Shown here: positions 20,991 through 30,517 of the stretch, piece by piece
Position numbering within the stretch: the first letter of the stretch is position 1
Layout: each line of letters starts with the position of its first letter
Assembly (NCBI RefSeq): GCF_001187535.1
Contig: NZ_LFIO01000958.1
Span: 1 to 64,000 of the forward strand
Source of the DNA: Rhizobium ecuadorense
Lineage (GTDB): Bacteria > Pseudomonadota > Alphaproteobacteria > Rhizobiales > Rhizobiaceae
Length of the DNA stretch: 64,000 bases
Reading direction: 5' to 3'
Program-made: the position numbers and the translations under genes
The notes under the pieces: model-generated
Told to the model about the DNA's origin: nothing
Seen by the model: the letters and a program-made list of their open reading frames with translations, nothing else
The model's database searches: none

Positions 20991-21001
20991 CGATGAAAAA
21001 C
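20982..21001. promoter_or_regulatory. Perfect 20-bp palindrome over the LysR start codon
   Basis: GTTTTTCATCGATGAAAAAC is an exact palindrome. It contains ATGAAAAAC on both strands; the minus-strand copy is the LysR start. It is a candidate operator for the regulator acting on its own gene and on the divergent small gene. Confidence 0.5.
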
Positions 21002-21079
21002 ATAGCGGGATTTCCTCTGTTTATGAAGAGATATTCGATGCCTAAATCAGGAGATGTCTTCTACAGAAAGGACATCGCC

Positions 21080-21316
21080 ATGATCGACGTGATCACCATC
21101 GCAGGCATCCAGGGATATCGGCACACTTGCAGTCCGGGCAAAGGCAAGACCGACGAGGATCGATTCTATGCCGAGTTCGGAGACAGCGGCCTCGTCAACT
21201 TCGCCGCCTGGCTGACCTCGCTCGATCTCAATCTCAAACTGCGCCGCAAAGCTGCGGCGCAATCCGGCGGCAGCTGCGGCTGCGCTCCTCAGGCGACCTT
21301 CCTGGTCCCGAGGTGA
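21080..21316 (+). CDS. Small hypothetical protein divergent from the LysR gene
   Basis: 78 residues beginning [30 protein letters not shown] precedes the ATG. The frame stays open upstream to ATGs at 21038 and 20993, the latter inside the palindrome shared with the LysR start. The C-terminal part contains GGSCGCAP. The last 28 bases overlap the end of the convergent chemoreceptor gene. An internal 9-bp hairpin (21240-21261) lies near the end. No family is recognised, and it may be a target of the LysR protein. Confidence 0.45.
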   Translation: MIDVITIAGIQGYRHTCSPGKGKTDEDRFYAEFGDSGLVNFAAWLTSLDLNLKLRRKAAAQSGGSCGCAPQATFLVPR

Positions 21317-23136
21317 GCGGCCGCGGGCTGCGCGACAATGCGGAAGCGTTCGATCAGCGCCATCAGCGTATCGGCTTCGCCGGCAAGCAGGCGGCTTGCC
21401 TGCGTCGTCTCGGCCACCATCGAGGCGTTCTTCTGGGTCATCTGGTCCATGGCGTTCACCGAGCCGTTGACCTCCTGAAGTGCTGCCGACTGATCGCGGC
21501 TTGCGGTGGCAATGGTCTCGACATGGCCGCTGATCGCGATGATCTCGTGGCTGATCGCGGCAAGGACGCTGCCGGTCTTCTGCACCAGTTCGGACCCCAC
21601 CGTCACCTCGCGGCTGGATGTCTCGATCAGCGACTTGATTTCGCGCGCCGCATCGGCCGAACGCTGGGCGAGTTCGCGGACTTCCTGGGCGACGACGGCA
21701 AAACCCTTGCCCGCCTCGCCGGCGCGGGCCGCCTCGATGCCGGCGTTCAGCGCCAGGAGATTGGTCTGGAAGGCGATCTCGTCGATCACCTCGATGATCT
21801 GCTCGATACGCTGCGAGGCCTCTTCGATGCGCTCCATGGCGGCGACGGCGTCGCCGACGACGGCGCCGGAATTGTCGGCCGTCTTCTTGGTCGCAGCCAC
21901 GACATTGTTGGCTTCGCGCGCACGTTCGGCAGAAGAGCGAACCGTGACGGTGATCTCTTCTACCGCCGCGGCCGTCTCCTCAAGGCTTGCCGCCTGCGCC
22001 TCGGTGCGTTTCGAAAGCTCACTTGCTGAAACCGAGACGGCGCCGCTGTTGCGCTGGATGGTCGAGGCGCTGTCGCGGATGCCGGAGAGCGTATCCTGGA
22101 GCCGCAGCAGCGAAGCGTTGAAATCGACACGCAGTTGCTCCAGCCGGCCGACGAAGGGCGTGCCGATCGTTTCCGAGACATCGCCCTGCGACAGGCGGCC
22201 GAGGCCGGCAGCAAGCTGGTTGACGGCAAAGTCGATCTGGCTGTCGAGCGAGCGTTTGTCGGCATCGTTCCTGGCGCGTTCGGCATCGCTCAAGGCGCGC
22301 TGTTCTGCAGCCTGGGTTTCGAGGTCCCGCCTAGCGCGGGCGCTGTCGCGGAACAGCGCCAAGGCCCGGCCGATATCGCCGAACTCGTTGTTCTTGGCAA
22401 CGCAGGGGATCGCACCATCGAGATCGCCCGCGGAAATCGCGTGAACACTCGCGGTCAGCGCCTGCAAAGGCTTCACCGACAGGCGGATTGCATAGAAGGC
22501 GAGAACACCGACGATGAGCATGACGATGGCGCCGACGCCGAGCACCAGCATCTGCAGCTCATACATGCGCTGGTAATAGACCTCCATCGGAATGCCGATG
22601 AAGAGAATGCCGACATTGGCGTTCGATGCGTTCTTGATCGGGAAGTAACCGGTCATGAACTTGCGTCCGAAAAGCTCGGCCTGGCCGTAATAGGCTGCGC
22701 CCTTGGCGAGAACCGGCTGGGCGGGGTGTTCCGCCACAAGCTTGGTGCCGACGGCGCGGTCGCCGTTTTCCTTCTTGACGTTGGTGGAGATGCGGACGTA
22801 GTCGCCGCCCTGTTTCTGAAAGATGGTCGCGACACCGGCGATCGACTGCGCGGTGCGGTCGACCAGCGAATGATCGGCAAGGGCGGGGATGGCGTCTTCC
22901 GTGACGGTTGCGAGCTGGTTGTCCTTCAGCTCGACCTTTGCCGCCTGATCGGCCGCGCCGTAGAGAACGGCCATGGCGCGGGTGGCGTCCCTGGCGTCGG
23001 CGACCGCGCCGTCCATGACCTGGCGGCTCAGATTGTAATAGGTCACGCCGACAATGGCGGCGGTGCTGACCGTCAGCAGACACAGCGTGATCGCAACGAT
23101 CTGACGGACGATCGACGTAGAGAAAAGGCGCAGCAT
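21289..23136 (-). CDS. Methyl-accepting chemotaxis protein with periplasmic Cache-type sensor
   Basis: 615 residues from the ATG at 23136, after CCGGGGGTTTTG. The first transmembrane helix is at about residues 10-32. The periplasmic domain of about 165 residues has a single-Cache-like pattern, ending [10 protein letters not shown] and [13 protein letters not shown]. The second helix is near 200-225, followed by HAMP and the signalling domain with hairpin tip [21 protein letters not shown]. No C-terminal CheR-binding pentapeptide is present. The cytoplasmic half closely resembles that of the next gene upstream, so the pair probably arose by duplication with exchange of sensor domains. Ligand unknown. 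Confidence 0.9.
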   Translation of the reverse strand: MLRLFSTSIVRQIVAITLCLLTVSTAAIVGVTYYNLSRQVMDGAVADARDATRAMAVLYGAADQAAKVELKDNQLATVTEDAIPALADHSLVDRTAQSIAGVATIFQKQGGDYVRISTNVKKENGDRAVGTKLVAEHPAQPVLAKGAAYYGQAELFGRKFMTGYFPIKNASNANVGILFIGIPMEVYYQRMYELQMLVLGVGAIVMLIVGVLAFYAIRLSVKPLQALTASVHAISAGDLDGAIPCVAKNNEFGDIGRALALFRDSARARRDLETQAAEQRALSDAERARNDADKRSLDSQIDFAVNQLAAGLGRLSQGDVSETIGTPFVGRLEQLRVDFNASLLRLQDTLSGIRDSASTIQRNSGAVSVSASELSKRTEAQAASLEETAAAVEEITVTVRSSAERAREANNVVAATKKTADNSGAVVGDAVAAMERIEEASQRIEQIIEVIDEIAFQTNLLALNAGIEAARAGEAGKGFAVVAQEVRELAQRSADAAREIKSLIETSSREVTVGSELVQKTGSVLAAISHEIIAISGHVETIATASRDQSAALQEVNGSVNAMDQMTQKNASMVAETTQASRLLAGEADTLMALIERFRIVAQPAAAHLGTRKVA

Positions 23137-23233
23137 CAAAACCCCCGGCAGACAAAACAAGGCTAAATTAGAGGAAAAGCGTTAAGGAAAATTTTCTGTA
23201 AATCAGGGCCGATGACAGCGCTGTTCCGATACG

Positions 23234-23263
23234 AAAAACGGCCCCGGAAGAAGCCGGGGCCGT
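23234..23263 (-). terminator. Rho-independent terminator between the two chemoreceptor genes
   Basis: A 10-bp stem ACGGCCCCGG/CCGGGGCCGT is followed in the minus direction by a TTTTT run. It ends the transcript of the upstream receptor gene (23290-25821), so the two receptors are separate units. Confidence 0.85.
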
Positions 23264-23289
23264 TCGCATGAAGACAGATCGGGCGACGA

Positions 23290-25821
23290 TCAGGCGGCGC
23301 GGTAGACCGGCGCGGCAGCCGCTTCGCCGTCGATCTTGAACTGCTGGATCAGCCTGCGGAGCGAATCGGCCTCGTCGGCCAGTTCGCGGCTGGCGGCGGT
23401 CGTCTCCTCGACCATGGCGGCATTCTGCTGCGTCATCTGGTCCATCTGATTGACCGTCGCGTTGACGCTCTGCAGCGCGTTGGACTGGTCGTGGCTGGCG
23501 CGGGCGATCATCTCGACATGCTGGCTGATCGTGACGATCTGGGCGCTGATCTTGGCGAGCACCGTGCCGGTCTCCTGGACGAATTGCGAGCCGGAGCTGA
23601 CCTCGTTGGTCGACTTGTTGATCAGTCCCTTGATTTCCTGCGCCGCGGCGGCGGAACGCTGAGCAAGCTCGCGGACTTCCATCGCCACCACCGCGAAGCC
23701 CTTGCCGGCTTCGCCGGCGCGCGCCGCTTCGATGCCAGCGTTGAGCGCAAGCAAGTTGGTCTGGAAGGCGATCTCGTCGATGACGCCGATGATCTGCTCG
23801 ATCTGGCGCGAGGCTTCCTCGATGCGGCCCATCGCGTCGATCGCATTGCTGACGACGACGGCGGAATCGTCGGCGCTGCGCTTGGCCTGGCGGACGATCT
23901 GATCGGCATCCTTGGCGCGTTCGGCCGACGAGCGGACGGTGACGGTGATCTCATCGACGGCGGCGGCGGTCTCTTCGAGCGAGGCGGCCTGCTGTTCGGT
24001 GCGCTTGGAGAGGTCCTCGGCCGACTGGGCCATCTGGTTGCCGTTGCCCTGGATCAGTTCGACATTGTCGCGGATCTGACTCATCGTCGCCTGCAGGCGC
24101 ATCATCGAGCCGTTGAAATCCTGGCGCAGCTGTTCGAGGCGGCCGATGAAGGGCGTTTCGATCGTCGTCGAGATGTCGCCCTGCGACATGCGTTCGAGGC
24201 CGGCGGCGAGTGCATTGACGGCGAATTCGATCTGGCGATCCATCTCGCGCTTGTCGGCATCGTTGCGCTGGCGCTCGTGTTCGGCGGCAGCGCGTTCCTC
24301 GTCGCTCTGTTCCTCGATGCGGATCTTCGAGATGGCGTTTTCCTTGAAAATGCCGAGCGCGCGGGCCATGTCGCCGATTTCATCGTGGCGCTGCTCGCCG
24401 GAGATATTGGTCTCCAGCGCGCCATCGGCGATGCGGCGCATGGCGGCGGTGATCTGGCTGATCGGCCGCTGCAGCGTCAGCACCAGGGCAATGCCGCCGA
24501 GGATCGACAGGAGGATGCCGAGACCGGTGGTCATGACCGAGATGCTGTTTGCCTGGGTGCGCTCAGTGCCGGCCGTCTGCTTCTGCAGCTCGGCGAAATC
24601 GGTCAGCTTCTTCCAGATGCCGTCGAGTTCCTGGCGGGCCGCGGCATAGGCGGTGACACGCTCGCCGATCGTATCGACGATCTTCGAGCCGCCGCCGGAG
24701 ATGGCATCGAGTGCGGGCTGGATCGCGCCGGAGATGCCTTCGGCAAAGCCCATGCCCTTGGCGCTGGTGATCAGCACCTGCATGTCCTTGCCGAGCGTGC
24801 CGGCCTGCTGCTGCAGACGCACGAGATTATCCTTGCTTGAATTGGCGAGGAAATCGGAAAGCACGATCTGCAGCGCATAAACGGAATTTTCGAGGCGGCG
24901 CGTATCCTGAAGGACGGAATTGGTCTGGGCGATGCGGCCTTCGAGCTCGGCGAAGCGCTGTGTCGCCTCGCGCATCTTCTGCGTTGCCGTCAGTTGCGTA
25001 TAGGTCGAGGTCTGGCGGAAGCGCGAGACGAGACGCCCGAGTTCGGCGATGTTCTCATCGCTCGGAGCGGGCATCGCGGTAATCGCCTTGATGCTGTCGA
25101 TGGTTGCGGTCAGCGCGTCGATGACGTTCTTCTGATTGGTCGGAACCGAAATGGCGATCTGCCGCTGGGCTTTGATGATCGCCGGCATCTGTTCGTTGAT
25201 GTAGGCGATCTTGTCCTGCGGCGTCTGCGGTTTGCTGTAGCCGCTGGCGACGGTGCCGAGGAAATCGCCGCCTTTCAGCAGGCGGTCGGCCGTACGCAGC
25301 GTGATGGTGGCGGCGCCCTCGTCGTTCTGCAGCGCGGTCTGCAATTCCTCGGCCTGGTAGGAGACCGTGAAGCGGGTGCTGATCAGGCTCTTCTGCGCCG
25401 CGTCGATCTGTTCATGCAGGGCCTGCTCCTGTTCATGCAGCGCCCACAGCTTGTCGACGACGCCCGATATATCCTTGGTGCGGCGCGACGCCTCGGCAAG
25501 GCTGTCGCGGCCGGCGGCCTCATCGCCGACCTGGTTCAGCGTCTGGTCGAGCACGCCCTGCTGGGTCTTCAGTTCCGCAGTCAGCTTGTCGCGCGCCTGC
25601 TGGCTGGTGACGCGCAGGAAATCGTCCATCGAACCGTAGAGATCCTTGAACCCGCTCAGCGACTGCAGCACGCTGTTGGATATTTCCATGCGACCCTGCA
25701 GCAGCCCGGAAGCGTAAAGGCCCGTCAGGCCCACCGCAGAAATGGTGACGACGAAAGGCAGAACGAAGATCAGGACCTTCGTCTTGATCCTGAAGCGGGA
25801 AAGAATCTTGTCAATCAACAT
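23290..25821 (-). CDS. Methyl-accepting chemotaxis protein with large helical periplasmic domain
   Basis: 843 residues. The first transmembrane helix (about 15-38) and a second near 435-457 enclose some 395 periplasmic residues. These are predicted almost wholly helical, with many Gln/Ala/Leu heptad-like runs, unlike the Cache sensor of its neighbour; a double four-helix bundle is plausible. HAMP and the methyl-accepting region follow, with tip [21 protein letters not shown]. The C-terminus lacks a CheR pentapeptide. Ligand unknown. Confidence 0.9.
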   Translation of the reverse strand: MLIDKILSRFRIKTKVLIFVLPFVVTISAVGLTGLYASGLLQGRMEISNSVLQSLSGFKDLYGSMDDFLRVTSQQARDKLTAELKTQQGVLDQTLNQVGDEAAGRDSLAEASRRTKDISGVVDKLWALHEQEQALHEQIDAAQKSLISTRFTVSYQAEELQTALQNDEGAATITLRTADRLLKGGDFLGTVASGYSKPQTPQDKIAYINEQMPAIIKAQRQIAISVPTNQKNVIDALTATIDSIKAITAMPAPSDENIAELGRLVSRFRQTSTYTQLTATQKMREATQRFAELEGRIAQTNSVLQDTRRLENSVYALQIVLSDFLANSSKDNLVRLQQQAGTLGKDMQVLITSAKGMGFAEGISGAIQPALDAISGGGSKIVDTIGERVTAYAAARQELDGIWKKLTDFAELQKQTAGTERTQANSISVMTTGLGILLSILGGIALVLTLQRPISQITAAMRRIADGALETNISGEQRHDEIGDMARALGIFKENAISKIRIEEQSDEERAAAEHERQRNDADKREMDRQIEFAVNALAAGLERMSQGDISTTIETPFIGRLEQLRQDFNGSMMRLQATMSQIRDNVELIQGNGNQMAQSAEDLSKRTEQQAASLEETAAAVDEITVTVRSSAERAKDADQIVRQAKRSADDSAVVVSNAIDAMGRIEEASRQIEQIIGVIDEIAFQTNLLALNAGIEAARAGEAGKGFAVVAMEVRELAQRSAAAAQEIKGLINKSTNEVSSGSQFVQETGTVLAKISAQIVTISQHVEMIARASHDQSNALQSVNATVNQMDQMTQQNAAMVEETTAASRELADEADSLRRLIQQFKIDGEAAAAPVYRAA

Positions 25822-26135
25822 GGCGTTCCGGGCCTTTCATACACCACTCCTCCCGCAGGCGGCCATCTGGCGCCAGCCGGGTACACATCAAGCCGTTCTT
25901 TAATTTACATTGGGGAACCCGGAAGCCAGGCGGCAGTCATTGCCAGTTCATGTCCAAACAACTTTGGAGATGCCCAAATAATCGCGGGCAATTGTGTCAG
26001 ATTAGATATTAATTTTCGGATAAGCGGTTGCGGCGGATGAAGCCAAGGCGGTGAAATAGTTGCAATTTTGTAGGCCGTGGCACCGCGGAGCGGCACAGTT
26101 GCGCCGCGATCTTCATTGCAGGCCTGAAGACAGGA
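25822..26135. other. Intergenic stretch upstream of the second chemoreceptor
   Basis: About 310 bases with no supported gene. A short minus frame near 25905-26096 has no good start signal. The promoter of the 843-residue receptor should lie near 25830-25950. Nothing else is recognisable. Confidence 0.5.
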
Positions 26136-26279
26136 TCAGAGCACGTGCGAAAGAAGCAGTGCGAGGCTGGCGGCGGTAGCGCCGGCTGCGAGCATCAGAT
26201 AACGCAGGGCGACCATGCGGGCGTCGGGCTTTGCCTCGGCAATGGCGATGGCGCGGGCGCGTCGTGTGTTTCTATTCAT
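26136..26279 (-). CDS. 47-residue small membrane protein
   Basis: Begins MNRNTRRARAIAIAEAKPDA and ends with a single hydrophobic helix (about residues 24-45, rich in Ala and Leu) before a short tail. GTGAGG lies 8-13 bases before the ATG. The basic N-terminus and C-terminal helix suggest a tail-anchored or single-pass inner-membrane peptide. Function unknown. Its neighbours are a chemoreceptor and a flavoprotein gene, neither obviously linked. Confidence 0.5.
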   Translation of the reverse strand: MNRNTRRARAIAIAEAKPDARMVALRYLMLAAGATAASLALLLSHVL

Positions 26280-26464
26280 GCTCGAAACCTCACTTCTGTC
26301 TGATACAACAATCCAACAAAACGGCTTGCTGGTAAAGCTTATTTAGGAAGAGCTTCGCAGACCGCCAATTGAGACAGGATGGCGCACCTCTCTTAAGAAG
26401 TCTTGAATCGGTATTACTAATATATAGCGCAGCAGTCCCGGGCGACATGCAGAAAGCACAAACC

Positions 26465-27685
26465 TCAGGCACATTCGCCGGCGGCAAATCCGGAGGCCCA
26501 GGCCCATTGGAAATTATAGCCGCCGAGCCAACCGGTGACGTCGACGCATTCGCCGATGAAATAAAGCCCGGGTACGGCCTTGGCCTCCATGCTGCGGGAA
26601 TCGAGCGCTGCGGTATCGATGCCGCCGAGCGTCACTTCGGCGGTGCGGTAGCCCTCCGAGCCGGACGGTTTGATCGCAAAGTTCTGCGCCGCCGCGGCGA
26701 GGCGCAGCAGCGCCTTGTCAGGCAGGTCGGCCATGTTGCCGGAGATCTTTTCCCGCTCGACGAGAAACTGGGCAAGCCGCTTCGGCAGGAGGTCACTGAG
26801 CGCCGTCTGCGGCGACTGGCGGCCATTCACCTGCTTTGCCGTCTTCAGATGTGCTGCAATGTCGATATCCGGTTCGATCGCCAGGACGATCTCGTCGCCT
26901 TCGCGCCAATAGGAGGAGATCTGCAGGATGGCGGGTCCGCTGAGGCCGCGATGGGTAAACAGCAGCGCTTCGCGAAAGGCGGTCCTGCCATGGCGGATTT
27001 CGGCCGGGGCGGAAATGCCGGCGAGCGGAGCGATGGCTTCGAGCAGGCCGGGATCGAGGGTCAGCGGCACGAGGCCGGGGCGGGTCTCGAGGACGGGAAG
27101 ACCGAACTGCTCGGCGAGGCGATAGGCAAAGCCGGTGGCCCCCATCTTCGGGATCGACTTGCCGCCGGTGGCGACGATCAGCGACGAGGCTTCAAAAGTC
27201 TCCTCACCGGTCGAGACGCGAAAACCCGCCTCCACCTTTTCGACGGCTGATATCTCGGTGCCGAGATGCAGTTGCGCGCCAGCGGCGCGCATCTCGTCGA
27301 GCAGCATGCGAATGACGTCTTTGGCGCTTTCGTCGCAGAAAAGCTGGCCCAGCGTCTTTTCATGCCAGGCAATGCCGTGACGATCGACCATGGCGATGAA
27401 ATCGGCGGGCGTGAAACGGGCAAGCGCCGACTTGCAGAAATGCGGATTGGCCGAGAGGAAATTCTTCGGCCCGGCATGGATATTGGTGAAATTGCAGCGG
27501 CCGCCGCCGGAGATGCGGATCTTCTCGCCGGGCGCCCTTGCATGGTCGAGGACCACGACCGAGCGGCCGCGTTTTCCCGCCCGGATGGCCGCCATCATGC
27601 CCGCCGCCCCGGCGCCGATGACGATGACGTCGCTTTTGCGCTGCAAACCCGTTTCCCCAATCAAGACAGCGTCTTCTTTTTCCAT
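26465..27685 (-). CDS. YhiN/HI0933-family FAD-dependent oxidoreductase
   Basis: 406 residues from the ATG at 27685; a TTG three bases earlier is possible. The Rossmann motif DVIVIGAGAAGMMAAIRAGK lies near residues 19-38. The family signature GEKIRISGGGRCNFTN follows, and the C-terminal GLYFIGECVDVTGWLGGYNF completes the FAD site. Substrates of this BaiN/YhiN group are mostly unknown. It is divergent from the puuA-like gene with 87 bases between them, which may share a regulatory region. Confidence 0.85.
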   Translation of the reverse strand: MEKEDAVLIGETGLQRKSDVIVIGAGAAGMMAAIRAGKRGRSVVVLDHARAPGEKIRISGGGRCNFTNIHAGPKNFLSANPHFCKSALARFTPADFIAMVDRHGIAWHEKTLGQLFCDESAKDVIRMLLDEMRAAGAQLHLGTEISAVEKVEAGFRVSTGEETFEASSLIVATGGKSIPKMGATGFAYRLAEQFGLPVLETRPGLVPLTLDPGLLEAIAPLAGISAPAEIRHGRTAFREALLFTHRGLSGPAILQISSYWREGDEIVLAIEPDIDIAAHLKTAKQVNGRQSPQTALSDLLPKRLAQFLVEREKISGNMADLPDKALLRLAAAAQNFAIKPSGSEGYRTAEVTLGGIDTAALDSRSMEAKAVPGLYFIGECVDVTGWLGGYNFQWAWASGFAAGECA

Positions 27686-27730
27686 CAAAGGGCGAAAGTC
27701 AACGTTCTCAACCTCTCGCCAATTGGCAAA

Positions 27731-27763
27731 GTCTGGTTATGATGGCGCCACGATCAACCAGAC
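27731..27763. promoter_or_regulatory. Inverted repeat GTCTGGTT-N17-AACCAGAC upstream of the puuA-like gene
   Basis: Perfect 8-bp arms lie 10-42 bases before the puuA ATG, with a GGCGCC core near the middle and a TATGAT hexamer (27738-27743) that could serve as a -10 box. It is a candidate operator or leader hairpin. Confidence 0.35.
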
Positions 27764-27772
27764 CGGTGTGTC

Positions 27773-29209
27773 ATGTCCCCAAAAAAGACGACGCTGAAGC
27801 CTGCCAGAAACGTACCCGCCTCGAAGAAAACTCCCCCGGACCCCGGGTCTCTGCGCGGCGTTGCGAACTGGAAGGAAGCGGCGCGGTGGCTGAGGGACAG
27901 GGGCATCGAAGACATCGAATGCATCACGCCGGACCTTGCCGGCGTTCCGCGCGGCAAGATGATGCCGAGCTCGAAATTCACCTCGAACACCTCGCTGGCG
28001 CTGCCTTCGGCGATCTACCGGCACACGATTTCGGGCGAGTACCCGGAGGAGACGGAGAGCTTCCGCTACGAGCCGCGCGACAGCGACCTGAAGCTGATGC
28101 CGGATCTTTCGACGCTTTCGGTCGTGCCCTGGGAGACCGATCCGACGGCGCAGGTGATCTGCGACATCGTCGATTCCGACGGCGGCGAAGTGCCCTATAC
28201 GCCGCGCAACGTGCTGAAGCGGATCATGAGCCTCTATCACGATCGCGGCTGGAAGCCGATCGTGGCGCCGGAGATCGAATTCTATCTGGTCGCCAAGAAT
28301 GACGATCCCGACTATCCGCTGCACCCGCCCAAGGGCCGGTCCGGCCGCTCGATCCTCGGCGGCCAGGGCTATTCGATCGCCGGGATCAACGAGTTCGACG
28401 AGTTGATCGACGACATCTACCATTTCTCCGAGAAGCAGGGCCTCGAGATCGATACGCTGATCCATGAAGAGGGGCCGGCGCAGCTGGAGATCAACCTGCG
28501 CCACGGCAATCCGATCGAGCTTGCCGACCAGGTGTTCCTGTTCAAGCGCACGATCCGCGAGGCAGCGCTGAAACACGATATTTATGCGACTTTCATGGCC
28601 AAGCCGATGCAGGCCCAGCCGGGGTCGGCGATGCATATCCATCAGTCGGTGGTCAATATCGAGACGGGCAAGAACGTCTTCTCCAATGCGGACGGATCGG
28701 CCTCGAAGGAATTCTTCCATTTCATCGGCGGCATGCAGAAATTCGTGCCGAGCGCCATGGCGATGCTGGCGCCCTATGTGAATTCCTACCGGCGCCTGCA
28801 GCCCGACATGTCCTGCCCGGTCAACAATGCCTGGGGTTACGACAACCGCACGACCGCCTTCCGCGTTCCGGTTTCCGATCCGCAGGCGCGGCGCGTCGAA
28901 AACCGGCTGCCGAGCTCGGATGCCAATCCCTATCTGGCGCTTGCCGCCTCGCTCGCCGCCGGCCTGCTCGGCATCATGAAAGAGATCGAGCCGACGGCGC
29001 CGACCGAGGATTCGGCCAATGAAGGCTCGATCGACCTGCCGCGCGGCCTCCTGGAAGCCGTGGCGCTGCTCGAGGACGAGCCGGCCTTCGAGGAGATGTT
29101 CGGCTCGCAGTTCATCGGCCTTTATGCCGGCGTCAAGCGCGGCGAGTTCGAGACATTCATGCAGGTGATCAGCCCCTGGGAGCGGGAATTCCTTCTGCTC
29201 AACGTGTGA
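27773..29209 (+). CDS. puuA: Glutamine synthetase-family enzyme, probable gamma-glutamylputrescine synthetase (PuuA-like)
   Basis: 478 residues. After a basic 25-residue N-terminal extension come the beta-grasp and catalytic domains of glutamine synthetase type III/PuuA relatives. Metal-ligand and ATP stretches include APEIEFYLV, EEGPAQLEINLRHGNP and GSAMHIHQSVVN; the C-terminal RVENRLPSSDANPYLALAA is typical. The adenylylation loop of GlnA is absent. PuuA joins glutamate to putrescine to start its breakdown. The adjacent oxidase gene and the potFGHI importer support this over true glutamine synthesis, but the substrate is inferred. Confidence 0.8.
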   Translation: MSPKKTTLKPARNVPASKKTPPDPGSLRGVANWKEAARWLRDRGIEDIECITPDLAGVPRGKMMPSSKFTSNTSLALPSAIYRHTISGEYPEETESFRYEPRDSDLKLMPDLSTLSVVPWETDPTAQVICDIVDSDGGEVPYTPRNVLKRIMSLYHDRGWKPIVAPEIEFYLVAKNDDPDYPLHPPKGRSGRSILGGQGYSIAGINEFDELIDDIYHFSEKQGLEIDTLIHEEGPAQLEINLRHGNPIELADQVFLFKRTIREAALKHDIYATFMAKPMQAQPGSAMHIHQSVVNIETGKNVFSNADGSASKEFFHFIGGMQKFVPSAMAMLAPYVNSYRRLQPDMSCPVNNAWGYDNRTTAFRVPVSDPQARRVENRLPSSDANPYLALAASLAAGLLGIMKEIEPTAPTEDSANEGSIDLPRGLLEAVALLEDEPAFEEMFGSQFIGLYAGVKRGEFETFMQVISPWEREFLLLNV

Positions 29210-29218
29210 GGGAGCGTC

Positions 29219-30517
29219 ATGGCATCGCAGGAGACATGGCAGAGCCCGATCTCGCCGGGCCTATCCTGGTATCAGGCAACCGTCGGGGAGCGGCCCACCT
29301 ATGCCGCCCTCGACGGCTCGAAGACATCGGACGTCGCCATCATCGGCGGCGGCTATACAGGCTTGCAGGCCGCCTATAATCTGGCCAAGGCAGGTGTCTC
29401 GGTAGTGCTGATCGAGGCCTGCCGCTTCGGCGACGGGGCGTCCGGGCGCAATGGCGGCCAGCTCGGCACCGGCCAGCGATGGTGGCCGGAAGAGCTCGAG
29501 GAGAAGATCGGCTATCAGCGCTCGAAGGCGCTGTTCGATCTTGCCGAAGCGGCCAAGCGCCATCTCATCGATTTCGCCCGCGAGCACCAGATCGAGATCG
29601 ATTACGTGCCCGGGCAGCTCAACGTCGCGCACAAGGCGAGCTACAAGCGCGCCTATTACGAAAATGCCGAAATTGCCGCGCTGCGCTACGACTATCCGCA
29701 CATCCGCTTCATGGACGAGAAGGAAACGCAGGAGCGGCTCGGCTCGAAGCGTTTTTATTGCGGCGTGCGCGATGTCGGCACCGGCCATATCCATCCGCTG
29801 AAGCTGTTGATCGGCCTGGCGCGGGTCGCGGCCAATGCCGGTGCTGCGATCTTCGAGATGACCAAGGCAACGGCGATCCGTCAGGGCGGCGGCAAGGTGA
29901 CGATCGAAACGGACAGGGGAACGATCACGGCCGACCGCGCGCTGATCGCCTGCGACGGCCATATTGACGGCCTCGAACCGGTGACGGCAAGGCATGTCAT
30001 GCCGATCCGCTCCTTCATCGGCGCCACCGCTCCGCTCGACCGCCATCCCGAGGTGCTGCCGGGCGGCGAGGCTGTGGCCGATTCGCGCTTCGTCGTGCGC
30101 TACTTCCGCAAATTCGGCGACGGCCGGCTGCTGTTCGGCGGGCGCGAAGCCTATACGTCGGACAATCCGAAGGACATTTCCGAGCACATCCGCCGGCAGA
30201 TCGCCGAGATCTATCCCGCCCTCAAGGATATCGAGATCACCCATGCCTGGGGCGGCAGCGTCGGCATCACCATGCCGCGCCAGCCCTTCGTGCGCGAAGT
30301 CATGCCCGGCGTCATCTCCATCGGCGGTTATTCCGGCCATGGCGTCATGCTGTCAAACTACTGTGGCAAGCTTTACGCGGAAACGGTGCTGGGAAAATCC
30401 GGCGATCTCGACCTGTTCAAATCGCTCGATATTCCGGCCTTTCCCGGCGGAGCCAGCATGCGGGCGCCGCTGCTTTTTCTCGCTTTGTCGTGGTTTGCGC
30501 TTCGCGACAAGTTTTAG
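29219..30517 (+). CDS. puuB: FAD-dependent amine oxidase, probable gamma-glutamylputrescine oxidase (PuuB-like)
   Basis: 432 residues, 9 bases after puuA with GAGGGAGCGTC before the ATG, so in the same operon. It is a DAO-family flavoenzyme: the dinucleotide motif DVAIIGGGYTGLQAAYNLAK lies near residues 40-59, with GDGASGRNGGQLGTG after it, and SIGGYSGHGVMLSNYCGK near the C-terminus. PuuB oxidises gamma-glutamylputrescine to the aldehyde. The later puuC and puuD steps are not in the window. The final 20 residues are hydrophobic. Confidence 0.82.
   Translation: MASQETWQSPISPGLSWYQATVGERPTYAALDGSKTSDVAIIGGGYTGLQAAYNLAKAGVSVVLIEACRFGDGASGRNGGQLGTGQRWWPEELEEKIGYQRSKALFDLAEAAKRHLIDFAREHQIEIDYVPGQLNVAHKASYKRAYYENAEIAALRYDYPHIRFMDEKETQERLGSKRFYCGVRDVGTGHIHPLKLLIGLARVAANAGAAIFEMTKATAIRQGGGKVTIETDRGTITADRALIACDGHIDGLEPVTARHVMPIRSFIGATAPLDRHPEVLPGGEAVADSRFVVRYFRKFGDGRLLFGGREAYTSDNPKDISEHIRRQIAEIYPALKDIEITHAWGGSVGITMPRQPFVREVMPGVISIGGYSGHGVMLSNYCGKLYAETVLGKSGDLDLFKSLDIPAFPGGASMRAPLLFLALSWFALRDKF

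Noticed and set aside
20548..21003. 151-residue minus frame with a good AGAGGA site (MFFIDEKREL)
   Set aside because: It lies inside the LysR gene in another frame. The LysR frame encodes a clear winged helix, so this is at most a short leader frame, not a protein gene.
21240..21261. 9-bp hairpin TGCGCCGCA-AAGC-TGCGGCGCA as a terminator
   Set aside because: No T run follows on either strand and it lies inside the small plus-strand frame; it was only noted there.
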